A stretch of 64,000 nt of DNA. Source: Streptomyces sp. NBC_01431 (GTDB lineage Bacteria > Actinomycetota > Actinomycetes > Streptomycetales > Streptomycetaceae). This document shows positions 18,339 through 27,769 of the stretch, piece after piece. Position numbers and translations under genes: made by a program. How positions within the stretch are numbered: position 1 is the stretch's first letter; the number at the start of each line of letters is the position of its first letter. Location of the stretch: contig NZ_CP109496.1 in NCBI RefSeq assembly GCF_036231355.1, positions 7,502,001 to 7,566,000 on the forward strand, written 5' to 3'. Below the pieces are notes generated by a model. It was not told the DNA's origin and searched no databases. It saw only the letters and a list, made by a program, of their open reading frames with translations.

Positions 18339-20051
18339 TTACGGCAGCGGCGGGTAGGCGTTCTGCATCAACTGCTGGAACTGGGCGGAGAACCAGTGCC
18401 CGCCCAGCGGCGCGTTCGGCAGGGCGCCAGAGGGGTTGTTGTTGTTACGGGCGTTGCCGCCGTAGGTGGGGTCACACATCCGGTCGAAGCCCTTGCCCTC
18501 GTCGTTGGGGATGTCCGAGCTGGCTCCGTCCGACTCTCCCGGGGGCTTCACCCACACATAGGCGTCGATCCCGGCGGCCGGTGCGGCGGTGGGCCGTTCA
18601 CCGAGTCCGGCGCCGCTCTGGTTGCACCAGTTGCCGACATGGATGCGCCGGTCGACGCGGCCGCCGTTGACGTAGTTGTCGACGGAGGTCTGCGGGCCGG
18701 GCCCGCTGGGCCGGGCCGAGCCGCCCCAGCCGTCGCGGGACGTGTCGATCAGCATGCCGGTGCCGGAGCTGAAGCCGGCCGCGATCACCTTGTCGCGTAG
18801 CCCCTGGGCATAGGCCTGCTCGTCCGCGTACTGGTTCCAGTCCAGCCACTTGGCCTGGCGCACCGTCTGCCCGTTCACGCTGTCGGTGATCTTGAAGTTC
18901 GGCTCCTTGGCGGGGCCGTAGTTCGCGGTGTTGACGATGAAGCCGGCCACGTCGTTCATGCTCGCGCCGTTGGTGGTGGCGACCTTGGCGAACTCCTGGG
19001 CGGCCGGGCCCAGGTTGGTGTCCCAGCCGAGCCAGCCGTGGTGGCCGGCGTCGAGGTAGTTGTAGACGTTCGGGATGGCGCCGAGCTTGGCCAGCGCGTA
19101 GCTGACGCCCTTCTCGTAGTTGCCGTTGCTCTTCATGGTCACGCAGGCGTCGGTGGTGGTGTTGGTGCCGCCGGCGTTGGTGACCAGGTTGGGCAGTGAG
19201 TCGGGTTCGATCACGGTGGCGATCCTGAGGCCCGCGTAGGCCGGGTCGGCGAGGATCGAGGCGATCGGGTCGATGTACTGGGACTTGTACTTGTCGATGT
19301 CGTTCGGGCCGAGCTCGCCGTTGGAGGCGAGGGCGGCGCAGTCGCGTCCGGGCAGGTCGTAGATGACCAGCTGGACGACCAGGTCGCCGGAACCCTTCTG
19401 CTTCAGAGCCTCGTTCAGGTGGGCGCGCAGACCCATGCCGCCGCTCACGCCGTTGATGGTGGCGATGCGGTCGAGCCAGACGGCTGTGGGCTGGTCGGCT
19501 ACGCGGCTGCCACCCGGTTCGGCGGCGGCCTTCGCCGACCACTCCGGGTTGACATACATCTTGGCACCGGCGTACGGATTGTCGACCCGGCTGCCGCTGC
19601 TGCCGCCGCCGTTGTCGCCACCGCTGCCGCCGTCGTCGACGTTGCAGGTGACGCCGTCGAGTGTGAACGTGCTGGGAATGGCGTTGGTGCCACTGTAGGA
19701 GGCATTGAAGCCGAAGCTCACCGAACCGCCGGTCGCCAGCGCGCCGTTGTAGCTCTCGTTGGCGGCGGTGACCGCGGTGCCGCTCTGGCTGACGTTCGCG
19801 CTCCATCCGCTCGTGACCTGCTGGTTGCCGGCGTAGGACCACTTCACCGCCCAACTTGACTTCGCGGCAGCGTTGTTGGTGACGGTCACGGCGGCGGTGA
19901 AGCCGGTGCCCCACTGGTTCTGCACCTTGTAGTCGACCGTGCAGGGGGTGGTCGTGGCCGCGGCGTCGGCCGATGTGGCGCAGAGCGCGGTCGCGGAGGA
20001 CCCGGCAACCAGCGTCAGGGCAGCGAGCAGCGACATTCTGGTGCGATTCAT
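18339..20051 (-). CDS. Secreted GH6 cellulase with N-terminal CBM2
   Basis: 570 aa from the ATG at 20051, with AGAAGGAAG upstream; the longer frame from 20291 adds an 80-residue unconserved piece. Signal peptide 1-31, CBM2 about 36-136 (PCTVDYKVQNQWGTGF to LDGVTC), Gly/Ser/Asp linker 139-154, GH6 domain 157-570. Signatures are YDLPGRDCAA with the catalytic Asp, TVIEPDSLPN, and WVKPPGESDG near the end. The long surface loops and overall size suit a cellobiohydrolase that works from the non-reducing end, complementing the GH48 enzyme across the intergenic region. Confidence 0.93.
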   Translation of the reverse strand: MNRTRMSLLAALTLVAGSSATALCATSADAAATTTPCTVDYKVQNQWGTGFTAAVTVTNNAAAKSSWAVKWSYAGNQQVTSGWSANVSQSGTAVTAANESYNGALATGGSVSFGFNASYSGTNAIPSTFTLDGVTCNVDDGGSGGDNGGGSSGSRVDNPYAGAKMYVNPEWSAKAAAEPGGSRVADQPTAVWLDRIATINGVSGGMGLRAHLNEALKQKGSGDLVVQLVIYDLPGRDCAALASNGELGPNDIDKYKSQYIDPIASILADPAYAGLRIATVIEPDSLPNLVTNAGGTNTTTDACVTMKSNGNYEKGVSYALAKLGAIPNVYNYLDAGHHGWLGWDTNLGPAAQEFAKVATTNGASMNDVAGFIVNTANYGPAKEPNFKITDSVNGQTVRQAKWLDWNQYADEQAYAQGLRDKVIAAGFSSGTGMLIDTSRDGWGGSARPSGPGPQTSVDNYVNGGRVDRRIHVGNWCNQSGAGLGERPTAAPAAGIDAYVWVKPPGESDGASSDIPNDEGKGFDRMCDPTYGGNARNNNNPSGALPNAPLGGHWFSAQFQQLMQNAYPPLP

Positions 20052-20515
20052 GAGTGTGGACTTCCTTCTGTTTCCGTGGGATCTACGGGGTGACAGCGCG
20101 CAGCGGCCGCGGGGCCCGCTGCCGTGCGCGGTGGGCGTGCGGGCGTGGGCGGCAATCAGGGTCGGCGGGTCGAGCCGGAGGAGGGGAGCCCGTCGGCAGT
20201 CACGGTGGTGCCGCACTGGTGCCACGGCGCGATCCAGCCTTGGGTATCCCGCCGGCCACTCGCGTGAGGCCCCAACTGCCGTGTGTCGCACGGCGGTTGA
20301 TGGACTTCCCAGAAGTCCGGAAGCCGGTGTCCCGCCGGCCGGTGACCGAGCACGCCACCACGGCGGGCGGGGTGACCTTCGCGGCCGTCACCACGGGCAG
20401 GCCAAACCGCCCACGAGCACGAGCGCACCGGGCGGCTAAGAGTAATGAACACGGGGGGTGTCGCATGAGCGACTCCTTGCAGCTTGCCGCGCCGGTAACC
20501 GGCGCGTCGACTGAA

Positions 20516-20529
20516 TGGAACCGCTCCCA
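20516..20529. promoter_or_regulatory. Degenerate CebR-type operator TGGAACCGCTCCCA
   Basis: Matches 12 of 14 bases of the perfect operator at 20659. On the minus strand a TACGTT hexamer lies 15 bases upstream (20549-20544), which suggests it regulates the GH6 gene. It could instead be an auxiliary site for GH48, 143 bp from the main operator. Confidence 0.55.
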
Positions 20530-20630
20530 CTGGTGCGAAGGAACGTAGCGCCCGATGGCGCAAATGCCCAGAGGCGCGTCCTGACTTTGTCTCAATTGAC
20601 CGAGCGAACTCTTTCGACTCTTCAAACGTC

Positions 20631-20659
20631 TTGACCGCACGCGGGGCCGTCCTCACTAT
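20631..20659 (+). promoter_or_regulatory. Probable GH48 promoter
   Basis: TTGACC (20631-20636), a 17-base spacer, CACTAT (20654-20659). The CebR operator begins at the last base of the -10 element, a classic repressor position. Confidence 0.65.
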
Positions 20660-20672
20660 GGGAGCGCTCCCA
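20659..20672. promoter_or_regulatory. CebR-type operator TGGGAGCGCTCCCA at the GH48 promoter
   Basis: Perfect palindrome identical to the one upstream of GH9 (16976-16989). It overlaps the putative transcription start, so cellobiose-type inducers would switch on both genes. Confidence 0.92.
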
Positions 20673-20727
20673 CTGGGTTCAAGGCCTGAATTCTCCCTAG
20701 CCGCAAGCCGCAAGGAGGAACCAGTAC

Positions 20728-23646
20728 ATGGATCCCGGACACAGGCGCAGAGCCGCGCGGCGGTGGTGGACAGCTGCCCTTGCCGCGCTCGCCTTACCCC
20801 TGACGATGCTCGCCTCCGGCACCACCGCCGCGCACGCGGCGGCCGTCCGGTGCAGCGTCGACTACAAGACGAACGACTGGGGTTCCGGCTTCACCGCCGA
20901 CCTCACCATCACCAACCGCGGTACCGACGCCATCGACGGCTGGACCCTGACGTACGCCTACGGTGGTGACCAGAAGCTCACGAACGGCTGGAACGGCACC
21001 TGGTCGCAGTCCGGCCGGACGGTCACCGTCAAGGATGCCGGGTACAACGCGAAGATCGCCGCGGGTGCCGCCGTCTCCACCGGTGCACAGTTCACCTACA
21101 GCGGCACCAACACCGCGCCCAGCAGCTTCACGGTCAACGGCACCACCTGTGCGGGCGCGCACCAGCCGCCCGTCACCGTGCTCACCAGTCCGAGCGTGGG
21201 GGCGACCTACACGCAGGGGGAAGCGATCCCGCTCGCGGCCACCGCGGCGGCCGCCGACGACGCGACGGTCAGCAAGGTGGAGTTCTACGACGACACCACC
21301 CTGCTGGGCACGGACACCAGTCCTCCCTTCACGTTCTCGGCCTCCAACTTGGCCGCCGGCAGTCATTCCCTGCTGGCGAAGGCGTACGACAGTCTTGGTG
21401 CCTCCGCGGAATCGACCCCGGTCGGCATCATGGTCGCCTCGGGTCCCGCGGTCGTGGCATCGCCCACTCAACTCAGCGTCCAGCAAGCCAAGTCGGGGAC
21501 GTTCTCGGTGAAGCTGTCGAAGCAGCCGAGCGCGGACGTGACGGTGAGCGTCGCTCGCACGGACGGCAACGCGGGCCTGTCCGTTTCGAGCGGCTCGTCG
21601 CTCACCTTCACCCCGTCGAACTGGAGCACCGCGCAGCCGGTGACCATCGCGGCGGACTCCTCCGGCACGGGCAGCGCGACCTTCACGGCCTCGGCCGCCG
21701 GCCACAGCAAGGCGGCGGTCACCGTGACGGAGCTGCCGGCGGCCAAGACGTACGACGCCCGCTTCCTGGACCTCTACGGGAAGATCACCAACCCGGCGAA
21801 CGGCTACTTCTCACCCCAGGGCATCCCCTACCACTCGGTCGAGACGCTGATCGTCGAGGCCCCGGACCAGGGCCACGAGACCACGTCGGAGGCCTACAGC
21901 TACCTCATCTGGCTGCAGGCGATGTACGGCAAGGTCACCGGTGACTGGTCGAAATTCAACGGCGCGTGGGCCCTCATGGAGAAGTACATGATCCCCACGC
22001 ACGCGGACCAGCCCTCCAACTCCTCCTACAACGCCTCGAAGCCGGCGACGTACGCACCCGAGGAGGACACCCCGAACGAGTACCCGGCGAAACTGGACAC
22101 GTCGGTGCCGGTGGGATCGGACCCGATCGCGGGCGAGCTGAAGTCCGCGTACGGCACGGACGACGTCTACGGCATGCACTGGCTCCAGGACGTCGACAAC
22201 GTCTACGGCTACGGTGACACGTCCGGCGGCACCTGCGAGGGCGGACCGACGCAGACCGGGCCGTCGTACATCAACACCTTCCAGCGCGGCCCGCAGGAAT
22301 CCGTGTGGGAGACGGTGCCCCAGCCGACCTGCGACGTTTTCAAGTACGGCGGCACCAACGGGTACCTGGACCTGTTCACCGGCGACAACTCCTACGCCAA
22401 GCAGTGGAAGTACACCGACGCCCCGGACGCCGACGCGCGTGCGGTGCAGGCCGCGTACTGGGCGGACGTGTGGGCCAAGGCGCAGGGCAAGGGCGGCGAC
22501 GTCACCGCGACCGTCGGAAAGGCCGCGAAGATGGGCGACTACCTGCGCTACTCGATGTACGACAAGTACTTCAAGAAGGTGGGCAACTGCGTCGGGCCGT
22601 CCACCTGTCCTGCCGGGACCGGGAAGGATTCCTCGCAGTACCTGCTGTCCTGGTACTACGCATGGGGCGGCTCCACCGACACCAGCGGCGGCTGGGCCTG
22701 GCGCATCGGCTCCAGCCACGTGCACGGCGGATACCAGAACCCGCTGGCCGCCTACGCGCTCAGCTCCAACGCCGACCTGAAGCCCAAGTCGGCCACCGGG
22801 GCCGCGGATTGGGGCACTTCACTGACCCGGCAGCTGGAGTTCTACCGCTGGCTGCAGTCGGACGAGGGCGCCATCGCGGGCGGTGCGACCAACAGCTGGG
22901 CGGGCCGCTACGCGGCACCGCCGGCCGGGAAGTCGACGTTCTACGGCATGTACTACGACGAGCAGCCCGTCTACCACGACCCGCCGTCCAACCAGTGGTT
23001 CGGCTTCCAGGCGTGGTCGATGGAGCGCGTCGCCGAGTACTACCAGCAGACCGGGAACGCCAACGCCAAGGCGGTCCTCGACAAGTGGGTCGCGTGGGCG
23101 CTGTCCAAGACCACGATCAACCCGGACGGCACCTACCGGATCCCCGCCACACTCCAGTGGTCGGGTCAGCCCGACACCTGGAACGCCTCAAGTCCCGCTG
23201 CGAACAGCGGACTTCACGTCACCGTCGCCGACTACACCAACGACGTCGGCGTGGCGGCCGCATTCGCCAAGACCCTGACGTACTACGCCGCCAAGTCCGG
23301 TGACACGGCGGCGAAGACGACGGCCAAGGCGCTGCTTGACGGCATGTGGAACAACTACCAGGACGGCCTGGGCATCGCGGTCCCCGAAACCCGCGCCGAC
23401 TACAGCCGCTTCGGCGACACGGTGTACGTGCCGAGCGGCTGGAGCGGCAAGATGCCGAACGGCGACGCGATCAACTCCTCGTCCACCTTCGCCTCGCTGC
23501 GGTCCTTCTACAAGAATGACCCGGCCTGGTCGAAGATCGAGGCGTATCTGGCGGGCGGAGCGGCGCCCTCCTTCACCTATCACCGGTTCTGGGCCCAGGC
23601 GGACATCGCCATGGCCATGGGCTCGTACGCGGAGCTGCTTGAGTAG
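20728..23646 (+). CDS. Secreted GH48 cellobiohydrolase with CBM2 and two sandwich modules
   Basis: 972 aa; the start at 20728 has AAGGAGG upstream. Signal peptide 1-37 (AHA-A). CBM2 about 39-142 ([14 protein letters not shown] to VNGTTC), Ig-like module about 149-235 ([13 protein letters not shown]), a second sandwich about 240-337 ([16 protein letters not shown]) homologous to the linker module of the GH9 protein, then GH48 from about 342 to the end. GH48 motifs include [20 protein letters not shown] with the catalytic Glu, and [12 protein letters not shown]. Actinobacteria usually have one GH48 enzyme, a processive cellulase acting from reducing ends. The domain order resembles other actinomycete GH48 exocellulases. 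Confidence 0.94.
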   Translation: MDPGHRRRAARRWWTAALAALALPLTMLASGTTAAHAAAVRCSVDYKTNDWGSGFTADLTITNRGTDAIDGWTLTYAYGGDQKLTNGWNGTWSQSGRTVTVKDAGYNAKIAAGAAVSTGAQFTYSGTNTAPSSFTVNGTTCAGAHQPPVTVLTSPSVGATYTQGEAIPLAATAAAADDATVSKVEFYDDTTLLGTDTSPPFTFSASNLAAGSHSLLAKAYDSLGASAESTPVGIMVASGPAVVASPTQLSVQQAKSGTFSVKLSKQPSADVTVSVARTDGNAGLSVSSGSSLTFTPSNWSTAQPVTIAADSSGTGSATFTASAAGHSKAAVTVTELPAAKTYDARFLDLYGKITNPANGYFSPQGIPYHSVETLIVEAPDQGHETTSEAYSYLIWLQAMYGKVTGDWSKFNGAWALMEKYMIPTHADQPSNSSYNASKPATYAPEEDTPNEYPAKLDTSVPVGSDPIAGELKSAYGTDDVYGMHWLQDVDNVYGYGDTSGGTCEGGPTQTGPSYINTFQRGPQESVWETVPQPTCDVFKYGGTNGYLDLFTGDNSYAKQWKYTDAPDADARAVQAAYWADVWAKAQGKGGDVTATVGKAAKMGDYLRYSMYDKYFKKVGNCVGPSTCPAGTGKDSSQYLLSWYYAWGGSTDTSGGWAWRIGSSHVHGGYQNPLAAYALSSNADLKPKSATGAADWGTSLTRQLEFYRWLQSDEGAIAGGATNSWAGRYAAPPAGKSTFYGMYYDEQPVYHDPPSNQWFGFQAWSMERVAEYYQQTGNANAKAVLDKWVAWALSKTTINPDGTYRIPATLQWSGQPDTWNASSPAANSGLHVTVADYTNDVGVAAAFAKTLTYYAAKSGDTAAKTTAKALLDGMWNNYQDGLGIAVPETRADYSRFGDTVYVPSGWSGKMPNGDAINSSSTFASLRSFYKNDPAWSKIEAYLAGGAAPSFTYHRFWAQADIAMAMGSYAELLE

Positions 23647-23698
23647 CCCCGCCGAGTACGACGCGCACACGCCCTGTTCGTAGGGCGACGAAGTGACC

Positions 23699-23738
23699 GG
23701 GCCGGGCGGCACCCACCCGCACAGGGGCCGCCCGGCCC
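23699..23738 (+). terminator. Hairpin downstream of GH48
   Basis: Perfect 12-bp stem GGGCCGGGCGGC (23699-23710) with GCCGCCCGGCCC (23727-23738), loop 16 bases, between the converging GH48 and GH42 genes. It could serve both strands. Confidence 0.7.
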
Positions 23739-23787
23739 TCCCGCATGGATGCCGCGCCAGCCGTGCCCGGCCGTCCCTCCCTTCGTC

Positions 23788-25906
23788 TCAACGTGTCACG
23801 AAGACCCGTACGTCCCAGGCCCCCAGGGGGACCGGCCCGCCGGCGGGCACCGCGGTACCGTCCAGTACGTCGGTCAGGTCCACCGGGGCCTGGGCCTCGG
23901 CGGGCTGCCAGCTCCAGTTGTGGACCACGTGGACCCGGCGCCCGTCCGGGGACGTTCCGGTGCTCGCGGTGACGGAGACGGGCAGGTCGCGCCAGCCGCT
24001 CACAGGAACCGAGGAGAGCCAGCCGGTGAGCGCCCGCGCCAGGCCACGTCCGGGGACGGTGCCGACGCACGTCACCCGGCCGGTGCCGTGGGCCCGGGTC
24101 GTGACCGCCGCCCAGCGCCCGAAGTGCGGGTGGTCGTACCCGGCGAGCACCGTGGCGTCGGTGGCGGTGAGGCCCTCCGCCCAACGGGTCGCGGTGGCGT
24201 CGGCCGGCAGCTTCAGCGGGCTGTCGGGGATGGTGCGAACAGGGAGGTCCGAGGGCAGGTTGCTGAACTCGTCGTACCTCGCGCCCGCGGCGGCCGTGAG
24301 GCGCGGCGGGGCGGTCTCGTGGCGAGCTCGGGCCTCGTGGTCGGCGTAACCGGTGCGGGGGCCGAGCACCAGGTGGCCGCCGGCCTCGGCGTAGGCCGCG
24401 AACCAGTCGAGCAGTGAGTCGTCGGCGAGGTACAGCGCGGGGACGACCAGCACGGGGTGGCGCCTGGCGGCGAGTTCGGGCGCGATCCCCTCGCGCTCGC
24501 CCCGGGCGTCGTGCAGCTGGCGGGCGTGGAGGATCCGCGTCTGGCGGCCGGCCTCGAAGGCGCCGCGGTAGAAGGCGTCGAAGACGCGGTGGTAGGACGT
24601 CGGGCCGGGGCTGCCGTCCGCCTTCGCCAGCGGCGGGTACTTCTGCATGAGCCACTTGCTGGGCATCGAGTAGACCATCGCGATGTCGGCGTCGGGCTCG
24701 ATGCCGGCGACGAGTGACCCGGCCGTCTCGAACTCCGCCCCCAGGCATACGAGTTCGGTGTGGATCCGGCCGGGCTTGCCGCTGTGCGGCAGGATGCCGC
24801 CCCCAGTACGTCTCGGTGCCGAAGTGCAGGGTGTGCCAGTGCCAGTACTCGATCATCCGCGCGCCGCGCGAGACGAGGGCCCACGCGGCCTGCCGTCACT
24901 GGCCGTCGAACGCGGGCTGGTTCTCCGAAGTGCCGCTGATGGCCTGGGCGTTGGTCTCGGTGACGAGGAACGGCTCCTGGCGGGAGGAGAAGATCCGGTC
25001 GGCGCTCTGGTACAGCGCCCACACCCCCGTGGTCTTCCACTGCTGCTCGTGGTCCTCGGGCGCGGGGTCGGGCAGCGTCAGGGCGTCCTGCATGTCGTAG
25101 TACGGGTTGCCCGCGGTGACGTCCAGGGCGTCGGTCAGCTCGTCGTCCTCCAACGCGGGATGGTTGTAGGCGAGGCAGGTGGTGACGAACTGGTCGGGGC
25201 GGGCGTACTCGCGCGCGATGGCGGCCTGCCAGGCGACGAACTCGGTGGTCTGGCGCGCCTGGAACGCCCGCCAGGCGACGTCGTACTGCGGCTGCTGGTT
25301 GTTGTCGGGCTGCCACAGGTCGGCCCAGGTGGTGAGCCGGTGCGACCAGTACACGAGGCCCCACTGGCGGTTGAGGGTCTCCACGTCGCCGTACGTCTGC
25401 CGCAGGTGGTCGACGAACCGCTGGAACACACCGCGGTTGTGCAGTAGGCGCAGGCCGGGCTCGTTGTCGACCTGGAAGCCGATGACGGCCGGGTGTCCCG
25501 CGTAGCGGGCGAGGATCGCCCGGGTGACGCGCTCGGCGTGGAAGCGGAAGGCGGGGTGGGAGAAGTCGGCCTCCTGGCGGGCGCCCCAGCCCATGGGCCG
25601 GCCGGTCCCCTGGTCGGTGACGATCTCCGGGTACTGCCGGGCCAGCCACGGCGGCACGGCGTAGGTGGGTGTGCCGAGGACGACCGCGATGCCGCGTTCG
25701 TGGGCGGCGTCGAGCACCGGGGCCAGCCAGTCCAGTTCGAGGTGGCCGTTCTCCGGCTCCCAGGTCGACCACACCGACTCGCCGACCCGGATGACGGTGA
25801 ACTTCGCCTCCGCCATCAGGGCGAGGTCTTCCTTGAGCCGCTCGTACGGCTGGTACTCGTGGTAGTAGGCGGCGCCGAACAGCACGCGCGGGGGCAGCGG
25901 GACCAT
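23788..25906 (-). pseudogene. GH42 beta-galactosidase, broken by one TGA and one frameshift
   Basis: Start ATG at 25906 with AGAGGTG upstream. The first 336 codons give the GH42 barrel from FGAAYYHEYQPYERL, with acid/base Glu in QVDNEPG and nucleophile Glu in FLVTETNAQ. Translation stops at TGA (24898-24896), where the conserved FDGQ-W-RQAAWALVSRG needs TGG. The same frame resumes with RQAAWALVSRGARMIEYWHW, then a five-base run (24800-24804) with one extra base shifts the frame; correcting it restores GILPHSGKPGR and the trimerisation and C-terminal domains to 23788. No signal peptide. Either a real pseudogene or two consensus errors; if intact it would be a cytoplasmic beta-galactosidase. 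Confidence 0.85.
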
Positions 25907-25930
25907 GGTTGCACCTCTGAACGTGAAGGA

Positions 25931-25960
25931 GCCCCGACCGCCACGGGTGGCGGCCGGGGC
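25931..25960 (-). terminator. Hairpin between GH5 and GH42 genes
   Basis: GCCCCGACCGCCA (25931-25943), loop CGGG, TGGCGGCCGGGGC (25948-25960), one mismatch in 13. It lies 11 bases past the GH5 stop and just before the GH42 leader. Confidence 0.7.
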
Positions 25961-25971
25961 GGGGGCTGCGG

Positions 25972-27723
25972 TCAGGAGGCGGTGCCGGTGACCGTGTTGC
26001 CGGACTTGGTCACGTGGTACGTGACGGTGGCGCCGGTCCAGAAGCGGAAGGTGAGCGTCACCGGGGCGCCGTCCTTCAGCGACTTGAGGAAGTCGGCCTT
26101 GACGGTGGTGGTGTTGGCGCCGTAGCCGACGCGGTAGTTGTCGAACGACTGGTACGTGGTCCAGGAGGCCGGGCCGGCGGCAGTGCCGTCGGCGTAGGTG
26201 GACTCCACGTTGGCCATCAGGGACCCGTTGAACCGGGTCGGGATGGTGAGGCCGTCGGCCGTTCCGGTGGCGCCGGACAGCACCGCTTTGTCGTACGAGC
26301 GCACGAAGAGCTTCCAGGGGACTCCGCCGGAGTACCGGACCTGGAGGGTCGCGGTGACCCCGTGGGCACGGTCCCCGGCCAGCCGGGTGAGGGCGACTGC
26401 CGTCAGCGTGAGCTGGTCGCCGTTGAGGGTGTAGTCGCGGAACGGGATCAGCGGGACATTGCCCTGCCACAGCCCCGCGAACCGGAGCCCGTTGCGGTTC
26501 AGCGTGATGGTCTGCGCCGTGATGGGGCCGGAGGCCGGAAGGAAGACGTTGTCAGTGGAGGCGGTGCCCGAGCGAGTGGTCCAGGACGACTTGATCAGGG
26601 CCTCCATCTCGGGGACCTGCCACCGCATGGTGCTGCGGTTCAGGAAGTCGTTGGAGGCGTCCCAGACCGCGGTGGTCATCCCGTTGGTTCGGGCCACGTA
26701 GTTGACGTGCTCGAAGTACTTCAGCATCTCCCCACGCTCGACGACGCCGGAGTAGGGCGAAGTGAGCAGGCCGTATTCGCCGAGGTAGACGGGGATGCCC
26801 TTGGCGACGAAGGTGTCGTGCACCCGGGCGAAGCCTTCGGTCAGGTCCTTCTGGCTCGTGGCGTCGTAGGTCGTCCCGTTGGCGATGTTCACGCTGAATG
26901 GGTACCAGCTGTAGTAGTGCACGGTCGCCACGAGGTTGCGGTCGTGCAGCGATTTCATCGTCGTCGACAGGTCGTCGAGCCAGTGCTGGGCGGAGTTGGT
27001 CTCCTCGGAGGGCAGGACGAGCAGGCGGTCCTTGTTCCGCCCGCCGGAGTTGCGCACGATGCTGTGGAACGAGGTGTTGAGTTCCCGCAGGTACTGAGTC
27101 TTCTGGGCGTCGGTCGCGTTGGAGAACTGCGGCTCGTTGACGCTCTCCATGAGTAGCGTGCGCGGCTCGTTCTTGAAGGTGGTGGCGATCTGCTGCCAGG
27201 TCGAGTTGAACCTCGCCATGACGTTGGCGTGGTCGGTGGACATGTTCAAGATCCACTTCCACGAGTCGTGGTGGACGTTGATCTCGACGTAGAGGCCGTC
27301 CTCCAGGGCCCAGTCGACCACCTGCTTGACCCGCTTCATCCACGCCGGGTCGATGGTGTAGGGAGCGGTCTCGGACTGGTGGGGGTACCAGCTGACGGGG
27401 ATGCGGACGCTGCGGAAGCCCTGCGACCGGAGGCCGTCGAACGTCGCCTTGGTGGTGAGGGGGTTGCCCCAGGAGGTCTCGTCGGGTAGCGCGTCCAAGG
27501 TGTTGCCGAGGTTCCAGCTCGGCTGCATCTGGGTCACGGCGGCCATCGGGTCGTGCGGGACCTTGGCCGCTGCCGCCTCGGCTGCCGGCTGGGGCTGGTC
27601 GAAGGGCGCGGCTATGGCGTTGCCGCAGGCGAGGCTGATCGCGGTGACCAGCGTCACCAGGATGCCGACCGTCCCGCCGGACCGCCGGCCGCGCGGGCGC
27701 GGGGCCTGTTGTGGGTCGTTCAC
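25972..27723 (-). CDS. Secreted GH5 (subfamily 4-like) endoglucanase/xyloglucanase with X2 and CBM46 modules
   Basis: 583 aa from the GTG at 27723, with AAAGGGACG upstream; the frame extends to 27792 but that start would run into the GH43 stop. Signal peptide 1-39. GH5 barrel about 55-380 (WNLGNTLDALPDETSWGNPL, HHDSWKW) with acid/base Glu197 in ESVNEPQF and nucleophile Glu316 in YLGEYGLL. An X2 Ig-like module (about 389-475, DNVFLPASGPITAQTI) and a CBM46-type module (about 478-583) follow. This GH5_4-X2-CBM46 layout is known from tri-modular Bacillus enzymes that cut xyloglucan and beta-glucan, which fits the xyloglucan oligosaccharide genes at 36-48 kb. Confidence 0.9.
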   Translation of the reverse strand: MNDPQQAPRPRGRRSGGTVGILVTLVTAISLACGNAIAAPFDQPQPAAEAAAAKVPHDPMAAVTQMQPSWNLGNTLDALPDETSWGNPLTTKATFDGLRSQGFRSVRIPVSWYPHQSETAPYTIDPAWMKRVKQVVDWALEDGLYVEINVHHDSWKWILNMSTDHANVMARFNSTWQQIATTFKNEPRTLLMESVNEPQFSNATDAQKTQYLRELNTSFHSIVRNSGGRNKDRLLVLPSEETNSAQHWLDDLSTTMKSLHDRNLVATVHYYSWYPFSVNIANGTTYDATSQKDLTEGFARVHDTFVAKGIPVYLGEYGLLTSPYSGVVERGEMLKYFEHVNYVARTNGMTTAVWDASNDFLNRSTMRWQVPEMEALIKSSWTTRSGTASTDNVFLPASGPITAQTITLNRNGLRFAGLWQGNVPLIPFRDYTLNGDQLTLTAVALTRLAGDRAHGVTATLQVRYSGGVPWKLFVRSYDKAVLSGATGTADGLTIPTRFNGSLMANVESTYADGTAAGPASWTTYQSFDNYRVGYGANTTTVKADFLKSLKDGAPVTLTFRFWTGATVTYHVTKSGNTVTGTAS

Positions 27724-27769
27724 GTGTCGTCCCTTTCGTGTGAACGGGTGGGCAGTTCCTGACGGGTGG

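Larger units (their letters stand above)
20052..20727. other. Divergent intergenic region between GH6 and GH48 genes
   Basis: 676 bases with no convincing gene; short frames on both strands lack family resemblance. It carries the GH48 promoter with its perfect CebR operator and a second, degenerate operator (20516-20529) probably serving GH6. If GH6 transcription starts near that site, its mRNA has a leader of about 450 bases. Confidence 0.6.

Noticed and set aside
20466-20549. 27-codon ORF upstream of GH48 as a leader peptide
   Set aside because: No ribosome site, and it spans the degenerate operator upstream of the GH48 promoter, so it would not be on that transcript.
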